Shown here in pieces: positions 1 through 5,503 of a DNA stretch of 8,283 nucleotides; position 1 is the stretch's first letter; each line of letters starts with the position of its first letter. Made by a program: the position numbers and the translations under genes. This stretch comes from an uncultured Lachnospiraceae bacterium. Lineage in GTDB: Bacteria > Bacillota > Clostridia > Lachnospirales > Lachnospiraceae. The DNA lies in assembly GCA_947068385.1 (NCBI GenBank), contig CAMTBF010000138.1, positions 1-8,283 of the forward strand, read 5' to 3'. Below the pieces are notes generated by a model. It searched no databases, was not told where the DNA came from, and saw nothing but the letters and a program-made list of their open reading frames with translations.

Positions 1-63
1 ATCGGTTCAAAAGCTATTGCAATCCAGACCCCCTTATGTCATGATGAAGTCGCTTCAGAAAAT

Positions 64-1299
64 CTATTTTCCATGAGGACAGAAGCTCTGACAGCTTAAG
101 GCTGAAATATACTTCAGCCTGTACTCCCCCGGATTCATGGAAGCATATTTCCGGAATACCCTGGAAAAATGGCCCGGGGAGGAAAAGCCCAGGTAATTTG
201 CGATGGCGGTCAGGGATTTGTCCGAATAGCGCAGGAGCCGCCTGGCCTCCTCTGTCTTTTCTCTCAGGATGAAGTCTGTCAGGCTCTCGCCGGTTTCCTG
301 CTTGAACCGCCTGGAGAGATAAGGGCGGCTTAGAAAAAGCGCTTCCGCAATCCGTTCCGCGGTAATTCTTTCGGACATATGGTGCTGAATGTAGTTGGCC
401 ACATCCAGGGTCAGCTTTGTGGGCTGCCGGCCTGACCGCAGCCGCTCCACCCGTTCCGTGTAATCCAGAAGCATCCGGTACTGGAGGTTGGTGATGGCCT
501 CCGGGGAGGATAAAAGCTCGCATTGCTGGATATAGGAATCGCTGTAGGAAAAGGCATCGTCCACATCCATGCCGCCCCGGATGGCCGCCCGGGAAACCAA
601 GGTGACCGTGACGATGAACATATTTTTCCGCTGCCGGAGCTGCTCCCCGGCCAGGATGCCGCCCCGGATCGCCGGAGCGGAGGCGGTCCATTCCCGGAGG
701 GCGGCAGTATCGCCCCTCCTGACGATATTCAAGATGGCCTGCTCCTGGTCAAAGGTGTTATGTACATTCCGGGCTTCCTCGGCCAGGGCGGAGAGCTTGT
801 GCTCCGCCTGCTGCCGTCCCTGGCGGAGGGCCAGCCTCTCCTGCTCCGCATCGTAGATGGCGATGTCTTTCAGGCTCAGCTTTTCCCCGTTCAGGACATG
901 GTTCATGGTGCAGAGCGTCTGTACCATGCTCTCAAAGGGCAGCCGTATGATGCCTTTCATCCCGGCAATAAAGGCATCCACATCTTCCGCGGCCACATCC
1001 GCCTGAAAAGCCAGCTCCCGGAGTTCCTGATCGCTCTCGGCAATCTGCCTGGTAGGCCCGATGACGATTTTGGTCTCCCCGGAGTTCACGATGCCATAAT
1101 AGTGGAAATGCCGGGTAGTGACATAGCCCACATGGGCCCGGACGGCAAAGATTTCTTCCCGGTAAGCATCCATGGGATCCCGGGGGAGGCTGGACTGGGA
1201 ATAGAAGAACACAGGCTCGCCGCTTTCGAAGATGCGGATGGGAACGCCGGAAAGATTGCCGATTGCCGTGCATAGATAACGAATATCCAAACCTTTCAT
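64..1299 (-). CDS. AraC-family transcriptional regulator with long N-terminal sensor-type region
   Basis: This 411-residue protein is a probable DNA-binding regulator of the divergent glycoside operon. The C-terminal AraC DNA-binding domain spans about residues 295-395. Its two helix-turn-helix units are near residues 312-333 (I-T-A-E-R-I-A-E-A-L then S-R-P-Y-L-S-R-R-F-K) and 363-384 (L-T-A-I-A-N-Y-L-G-F then H-F-S-R-V-F-R-K), followed by the usual N-P-G-E-Y-R ending. Residues 1-140 form a mixed alpha/beta region (I-R-I-F-E-S-G-E-P-V, then H-Y-Y-G-I-V and I-V-I-G-P-T-R), followed by a charged, probably helical stretch at 150-180. This layout resembles the AraC subgroup often auto-annotated as a YSIRK-type surface antigen regulator, and it lacks the typical cupin pattern of E. 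coli AraC. The ATG at 1299 is supported by a GGAGG (minus strand, 1311-1307) seven bases upstream. Family is certain; the inducer is unknown, and control of the adjacent operon is inferred from divergent placement. Confidence 0.93.
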   Translation of the reverse strand: MKGLDIRYLCTAIGNLSGVPIRIFESGEPVFFYSQSSLPRDPMDAYREEIFAVRAHVGYVTTRHFHYYGIVNSGETKIVIGPTRQIAESDQELRELAFQADVAAEDVDAFIAGMKGIIRLPFESMVQTLCTMNHVLNGEKLSLKDIAIYDAEQERLALRQGRQQAEHKLSALAEEARNVHNTFDQEQAILNIVRRGDTAALREWTASAPAIRGGILAGEQLRQRKNMFIVTVTLVSRAAIRGGMDVDDAFSYSDSYIQQCELLSSPEAITNLQYRMLLDYTERVERLRSGRQPTKLTLDVANYIQHHMSERITAERIAEALFLSRPYLSRRFKQETGESLTDFILREKTEEARRLLRYSDKSLTAIANYLGFSSPGHFSRVFRKYASMNPGEYRLKYISALSCQSFCPHGK

Positions 1300-1323
1300 A
1301 GAAAAACCTCCACTTTGGTTACC

Positions 1324-1352
1324 ATTATACAGAATCGGATACTAAAATACAA
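1324..1352 (-). promoter_or_regulatory. Sigma70-type promoter of the AraC-family regulator
   Basis: On the minus strand a -35 element TTGTAT (1352-1347) is followed by a 17-base spacer and a perfect -10 TATAAT (1329-1324). Transcription would start near 1317, giving a leader of about 18 bases that contains little besides the GGAGG ribosome binding site. The -10 and spacing are ideal; the -35 matches the consensus only in its TTG half. Confidence 0.65.
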
Positions 1353-1360
1353 GAAAGTAT
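1339..1360. promoter_or_regulatory. Candidate operator: inverted repeat between the divergent promoters
   Basis: ATACT at 1339-1343 is mirrored by AGTAT at 1356-1360 with a 12-base gap. The flanks extend the symmetry imperfectly (CGGATACT on the left against AGTATATCG on the right). The repeat surrounds the regulator's -35 box and ends about where a -35 for the operon would be expected. A factor bound here could repress its own gene and activate the operon. The half-sites are short and AT-rich, so chance is possible, and AraC proteins often prefer direct repeats. Confidence 0.3.
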
Positions 1361-1370
1361 ATCGCTTTTG

Positions 1371-1386
1371 TGCTACACTATATATA
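1371..1386 (+). promoter_or_regulatory. Possible -10 region of the operon promoter, lacking a recognisable -35
   Basis: TGCTACACT (1371-1379) has the extended -10 form TGN followed by a 4/6 match to TATAAT, and it runs straight into TATATATA (1379-1386). No TTGACA-like hexamer lies 16-18 bases upstream of either candidate. A weak or absent -35 is typical of activator-dependent promoters, which fits an AraC-family partner. The exact start site cannot be fixed from sequence alone. Confidence 0.4.
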
Positions 1387-1388
1387 GA

Positions 1389-1444
1389 AAAGGATTGGCG
1401 CAGCGCCGAAGTGACTTTATCCTTTAGAGCCATCGCGCAGCGAT
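1389..1444 (+). promoter_or_regulatory. Structured leader: outer stem plus two palindromes sharing GCGCAGCG
   Basis: In the expected 5' leader of the operon, AAAGGAT (1389-1395) can pair with ATCCTTT (1419-1425). Inside that loop lies an 11-base palindrome, GGCGC-A-GCGCC (1397-1407). A second small hairpin, ATCGC-GCA-GCGAT (1432-1444), ends six bases before the AGGAGG ribosome binding site at 1451-1456. Both palindromes carry the octamer GCGCAGCG (1398-1405 and 1435-1442), 37 bases apart start to start. They could be RNA hairpins affecting translation or stability, or protein-binding half-sites. No U-tract follows, so they are not simple terminators, and I recognise no known riboswitch class. 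Confidence 0.35.
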
Positions 1445-1462
1445 TCAATTAGGAGGAAAAAT

Positions 1463-2920
1463 ATGGCACAGAAGAAGCTCATGGAGCGCAGGGCGTTCCA
1501 CACAAGAATCAATTCCCCGGACGTAAAACCGGCGGAAAAGTGGCTGGGGTATCTCCTTGGCCCTGCCGGGGCGCTGCTGTTGAACGCCGTACTGGCAACC
1601 TACCTGAATGTCTACTACACGGATGTATTAAAACTGACAAGCATCTGGGGCGGCGCCTTTCTGGTCATTTTTCCCATTATCTCCAAGGTAATCGATGCCG
1701 TCACAAATGTGGCGATGGGATACATCATCGACCGCACCCACACGAAAGAGGGCAAGGCAAGGCCATGGCTGCTGCTCAGCGCCCCCCTGATGGCCCTCAC
1801 GGGCATCCTGCTGTTCACCGTCCCCAATGGTTCCGAGACGGTGCAGGCTGTCTGGGTCATGGTAAGCTATAATCTCTTTTACTCCTTTGCCTACACGATT
1901 TTCAACATGAGCCACAGCCTGATGGTGCCTTTGTCCACCCGGGACACCGGGCGGCGGGGCGGCCTGTCCGTATTCAACCAGATAACCACCATCATGATGA
2001 GCGGCATTCTGGTGGCCCTGATATTCCCCATGGCCATCATGCCTGCCATCGGCGTGGACAAGGGCAGGTGGATTACCCTCATGAGCATCCTGTCTGTCCT
2101 GGCCCTGCCCCTGACGCTTCTGGAGTATTATTTTACCAAGGAGCGTGTGACGGAAGAGGTGGAGAATGCCGGGACAGAGAGCGTTGCCTTTGCCAGGCAG
2201 CTTGGGGCAATCTTCAGCGACAGGTACATGATTCTCATCTACGCATATTTCCTGATTTCCGCCGTCGGCGCCTGCATCAAGAACATCAGCCTGGTGTATT
2301 TCTGCAACTACGTACTGGGCTCCTACAATGACGGCGTCACCCAGACCATGATTTCGGTAATCGGCGGCATTCCCATGGGCATTGGCATTTTCGCGGTCTG
2401 GCCTCTGGCGAAAAGATTCGGGAAGCGCAATGTGACGATTGCAGGGTGCATTTTGATTACCATCGGAAGCGGCATTTGCTGCATGTTTCCCACCGATATG
2501 ACCATGATGCTGGTGGGCCAGTTCGTGAAAAATATAGGCGGTCTCCCCGGCTCCTACGTGTTCATGGCGCTGTTTGCGGATGTACTGGACCATATGGAGT
2601 GGAAAACCGGTTTCCGCAGCGACGGCCTGGCCATGTCTGTCTATAACATCATCGCAGTGGCCATGGTGGGAATCTGCACCGGCATCTTCAACGGAATGAT
2701 TGCCGGGGCGGGGTATGTGGCGCCTGAAATCGTGAATGGCGTCACGGTTGCCGCAGAGCAGACCCAGGCTGTGAAAAACGCCTTTATCTTCGGCTTCGTG
2801 GGGCTTGAGACCATTACTGGCCTGGTGATGGCGGCACTGCTGCTGTTTTTGAACGTGGAGAAGAACATCGGGAAGGAGCAGGCGGAAATCAGGGCCCGCC
2901 GGGAGGGAAATAGGGAGTAG
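1463..2920 (+). CDS. GPH-family (glycoside-pentoside-hexuronide) sugar:cation symporter, MFS superfamily
   Basis: This 485-residue polytopic membrane protein is the probable uptake system of the operon. It has the family's length and about twelve hydrophobic segments, starting near residue 28 after a charged N-terminal tail. The GPH/MelB signature is clear: D78 in K-V-I-D-A-V-T-N, then G-Y-I-I-D90-R-T and G97-K-A-R-P-W102 in the loop after the second or third membrane segment. MelB-type transporters couple sugar entry to sodium or protons through acidic residues in this region. The C-terminus is a charged cytoplasmic tail after the last membrane helix near 435-460. The ATG is set by AGGAGG at 1451-1456, six bases upstream. 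GH78 starts 18 bases after its stop, so the two are co-transcribed. The substrate is inferred from the neighbours to be a small rhamnose-containing glycoside; related proteins carry melibiose, xylosides or glucuronides, so specificity is unproven. Confidence 0.93.
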   Translation: MAQKKLMERRAFHTRINSPDVKPAEKWLGYLLGPAGALLLNAVLATYLNVYYTDVLKLTSIWGGAFLVIFPIISKVIDAVTNVAMGYIIDRTHTKEGKARPWLLLSAPLMALTGILLFTVPNGSETVQAVWVMVSYNLFYSFAYTIFNMSHSLMVPLSTRDTGRRGGLSVFNQITTIMMSGILVALIFPMAIMPAIGVDKGRWITLMSILSVLALPLTLLEYYFTKERVTEEVENAGTESVAFARQLGAIFSDRYMILIYAYFLISAVGACIKNISLVYFCNYVLGSYNDGVTQTMISVIGGIPMGIGIFAVWPLAKRFGKRNVTIAGCILITIGSGICCMFPTDMTMMLVGQFVKNIGGLPGSYVFMALFADVLDHMEWKTGFRSDGLAMSVYNIIAVAMVGICTGIFNGMIAGAGYVAPEIVNGVTVAAEQTQAVKNAFIFGFVGLETITGLVMAALLLFLNVEKNIGKEQAEIRARREGNRE

Positions 2921-2938
2921 GCGGAAAGGAAGATACAT

Positions 2939-5503
2939 ATGGAAGCCATTCGATTAAAGACAGAGCATCTATTTACGCCCATAGGCATTGAGATTGCGGA
3001 GCCGCAGCTCTTCTGGAACTGCGAAGGCGGCAAAAGGCAGAGCGCTTACCAGATTGTCGCCTCTGACGATGTCGGGAACCGCCTCTGGGACAGCGGTAAA
3101 GTGGAAAGCGCCCTCATGCGCGTCAAATGGGGAGGCGCACCGATAAAGCCCAGGACAAAGGTGCTGTGGCAGATCCGGCTGTGGGATGAAACGGATACCG
3201 TGGGCAGTTGGGCGCAATCCACCTTTGAAACAGGCATCGATACCGGCATCGATACCTGGCAGGCAAAATGGATTACCGGAAACTATAAAGTGAATAAAAA
3301 GCAGCGCTATCCCGTGGACTGCTTTCGGAAATTTTTTGACGCCTCCGATGTAAAGAAGGCCCGGCTGTACATCACCGCCTGCGGACTATACGAGGCCCGG
3401 CTCAACGGTGCAAGGGCAGGGGACTTCATTCTGGCCCCCGGCATCACAGACTACCGCAGACGCGTACAGTACCAGGCCTACGACGTGACCGCCCTGCTGA
3501 AAAGCGGCAGGAACACCCTGACTGTCTGGCTTGCGGACGGATGGTACCGGGGCTCCTGCGGCGCATGGGGGCTGAAAAACCAGTACGGCACGGAAACCAG
3601 GCTCCTGGCCCGGCTCGAAATCATCCATCCGGACGGCAGGCTGGACCTGATCTGCACCGATGAAACCTGGGACTGGAGCAATGACGGCCCCATCCGCTTT
3701 GCGGACAATAAGGACGGGGAAATCGTGGATGCGTCCAAAATGCCGAGCTATGGCCGCAAAGCAAAAGCGACGGCCCACCCGGTCACCCCCACTGCTTCCA
3801 ACAATGTGCCCGTGACAGAGCATGAGCATCTGTCCGCCGCCCTGATCAAAACGCCCTCCGGCAGGACGGTTCTGGACTTCGGCCAGAACATCGCAGGTTA
3901 CATATCATTCGCCCTGAAGGCAAAAGCCGGACAGACCCTGAAGCTGCGCTTCGGCGAGCTGTTGGACGAAAACGGAGAATTCACCCAGAAGAACATCCAA
4001 TGCTCCAACAAAAGAACCACAACGCCCCTGCAGCAGGTCATCTACACCTGCAAGGAGGGCGAGAACCGCTACAAGACCACCTTTGCCATATTCGGCTTCC
4101 GATATGTGTTGGTGGAGACGGACGTGCCCTTTGCGGCGGAGGACTTCATAGCCATCGCGGTCTACTCCGACCTGGAGCGCACAGGCTGGTTCGAGAGCTC
4201 CAACAGGCTTCTGGACAAATTCGTGGAGAACACCCTCTGGAGCGCCAGGAACAACCACGCCGACCTGCCCACCGACTGCCCCACGAGAGAGCGCCACGGA
4301 TGGAGCGGCGACGCACAGATTTTCTGCCCCACGGCCAGTTTCCTCTTTGACTATCTGCCCTTTGCGGAGAAATACTTAAGCGACCTCTACGACTGGCAGA
4401 AGAAAAACGGCTGCCTGCCCCAGATTGCCCCCGAGGGCGGCACGGACTTCTACATGGCATCCATGAACGGCTCCGTGGGTTGGGCGGACGCTGGGGTGCT
4501 GATGCCCTACGCGCTCTGGAAGCAATACGGGGATACCGGCGTATTGAAAAAATACCTGCCCGGCATGGAGCGCTACGCCCGCTTCATGCAGAGGCGCTGC
4601 GGCAGATGGTATCCCACCGCCAGGCGCACCGGCCTGCGCGGCCAGGACAAAAAATACCTGTCCAATGCCGGACAGGCCTACGGCGAGTGGGCGGAGCCGG
4701 AGAGCGTGCATCACATGACATGGAAGGACTGCGCCGTTCCCCACCCGGAGGTGGCCACGGCCTACACTGCCCATGTGATGGACTGCATGGCGGAAATCGA
4801 AACCGCCCTGGGCAATTCCGGGAAAGCCGAGAGCTACCGCCAATTTGCCGAAGGCTGTCGCAGAAGCTACCAGGCGCTGCGGAAAACGCCTGCCTACAGC
4901 CTGGACACCGACAGGCAGGCGCAGCTGGTCCGTCCCCTGGCATTCGGGCTCCTGGACCGGGAGCAGACAGTGTTTGCGGAAAAACGTCTGCTGACGGCCC
5001 TGGAGCATTTCGGCTGGCGCATCGGCACGGGCTTCCTGTCCACGCCGCTGATTCTGGACGTGCTTGCCGATATAGATATAGAGGCCGCTTACCGCCTGTT
5101 GGAAAATGAGGAGATGCCGGGATGGCTGTTCATGCCGAAAAACGGTGCCACTACCGTCTGGGAGGCCTGGGAGGGCACGGCCACGGAAAACGGCGGCATC
5201 GCTTCCCTGAACCATTACTCCAAAGGGGCAGTGTGCCGGTGGCTCTTCGACACCATGTGCGGCATCCGGGTGGAGGGAGAGAACCGCTTCGCCATCACGC
5301 CCCGTCCCGGCGGACATTTTACATATGCCAAAGCAGGCTACAACAGCGTGTACGGCAAAGTGGAAAGCGGCTGGGCAAGGACGGAGGAGGGATGGGAGTT
5401 CGATATCACAATCCCCGCGAACTGTACCGCCGCGCTGACGCTGCCGGGGGAAGAGGCGGTTGCGTTGGACGCGGGAACTTATGCTTTTGAGGTGAGAACA
5501 TGA
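2939..5503 (+). CDS. GH78 alpha-L-rhamnosidase, cytoplasmic
   Basis: This 854-residue enzyme should hydrolyse terminal non-reducing alpha-L-rhamnose by an inverting mechanism. Domains in order: an N-terminal Ig-like domain (about 1-100, with the family's S-A-Y-Q-I-V and L-W-D-S-G-K-V); a Bac_rhamnosid_N sandwich (about 138-300, G-L-Y-E-A-R-L-N-G and A-D-G-W-Y-R-G); a second sandwich (about 300-410, L-D-F-G-Q-N-I-A-G-Y); an (alpha/alpha)6 catalytic barrel (about 415-760); and a C-terminal domain (I-T-P-R-P-G-G, then Y-N-S-V-Y-G-K-V-E-S). In the barrel, D446-C-P-T-R-E451-R-H-G-W-S-G-D458 has the same 5- and 7-residue spacing as Asp567, Glu572 and Asp579 of Bacillus GL1 RhaB. E742 in T-T-V-W-E-A-W matches the catalytic-base position (RhaB Glu841). 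There is no signal peptide, so it acts on imported substrate. AGGAAG at 2927-2932 supports the start. Its last four bases overlap the GH3 start. A 12-bp tandem duplication lies at 3233-3256. Confidence 0.95.
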   Translation: MEAIRLKTEHLFTPIGIEIAEPQLFWNCEGGKRQSAYQIVASDDVGNRLWDSGKVESALMRVKWGGAPIKPRTKVLWQIRLWDETDTVGSWAQSTFETGIDTGIDTWQAKWITGNYKVNKKQRYPVDCFRKFFDASDVKKARLYITACGLYEARLNGARAGDFILAPGITDYRRRVQYQAYDVTALLKSGRNTLTVWLADGWYRGSCGAWGLKNQYGTETRLLARLEIIHPDGRLDLICTDETWDWSNDGPIRFADNKDGEIVDASKMPSYGRKAKATAHPVTPTASNNVPVTEHEHLSAALIKTPSGRTVLDFGQNIAGYISFALKAKAGQTLKLRFGELLDENGEFTQKNIQCSNKRTTTPLQQVIYTCKEGENRYKTTFAIFGFRYVLVETDVPFAAEDFIAIAVYSDLERTGWFESSNRLLDKFVENTLWSARNNHADLPTDCPTRERHGWSGDAQIFCPTASFLFDYLPFAEKYLSDLYDWQKKNGCLPQIAPEGGTDFYMASMNGSVGWADAGVLMPYALWKQYGDTGVLKKYLPGMERYARFMQRRCGRWYPTARRTGLRGQDKKYLSNAGQAYGEWAEPESVHHMTWKDCAVPHPEVATAYTAHVMDCMAEIETALGNSGKAESYRQFAEGCRRSYQALRKTPAYSLDTDRQAQLVRPLAFGLLDREQTVFAEKRLLTALEHFGWRIGTGFLSTPLILDVLADIDIEAAYRLLENEEMPGWLFMPKNGATTVWEAWEGTATENGGIASLNHYSKGAVCRWLFDTMCGIRVEGENRFAITPRPGGHFTYAKAGYNSVYGKVESGWARTEEGWEFDITIPANCTAALTLPGEEAVALDAGTYAFEVRT
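3233..3256 (+). repeat. Perfect 12-bp tandem duplication in GH78
   Basis: GGCATCGATACC occurs twice in direct succession (3233-3244 and 3245-3256) with no mismatch. It encodes G-I-D-T-G-I-D-T at residues 99-106, in the linker between the N-terminal Ig-like domain and the next sandwich domain. The frame is kept. Identity at every third base suggests a recent duplication rather than convergent coding. Confidence 0.9.
5489..5503 (+). promoter_or_regulatory. Overlapping stop/start (ATGA) with internal RBS coupling GH78 to GH3
   Basis: The GH3 ATG (5500-5502) shares bases with the GH78 TGA stop (5501-5503). The Shine-Dalgarno-like GAGGTGAG (5489-5496) lies inside the last codons of GH78. This arrangement indicates translational coupling, with terminating ribosomes re-initiating on GH3, and fixes the GH3 start. 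Confidence 0.8.

Noticed and set aside
45..57. TGAAG-TCG-CTTCA hairpin downstream of the regulator as a terminator
   Set aside because: The stem is only five bases and weak, and no T-tract follows on the minus strand. It is probably chance.
523..1275. Plus-strand open frame of 250 codons across the regulator
   Set aside because: It lies opposite the AraC-family gene, whose HTH units and RBS are clear, and its composition is that of an antisense shadow.
1628..2938. Long minus-strand open frame of 436 codons opposite the symporter
   Set aside because: It mirrors a well-supported membrane transporter on the other strand. Its His-, Gly- and Gln-rich translation has no domain logic, and open antisense frames are expected in GC-rich genes.
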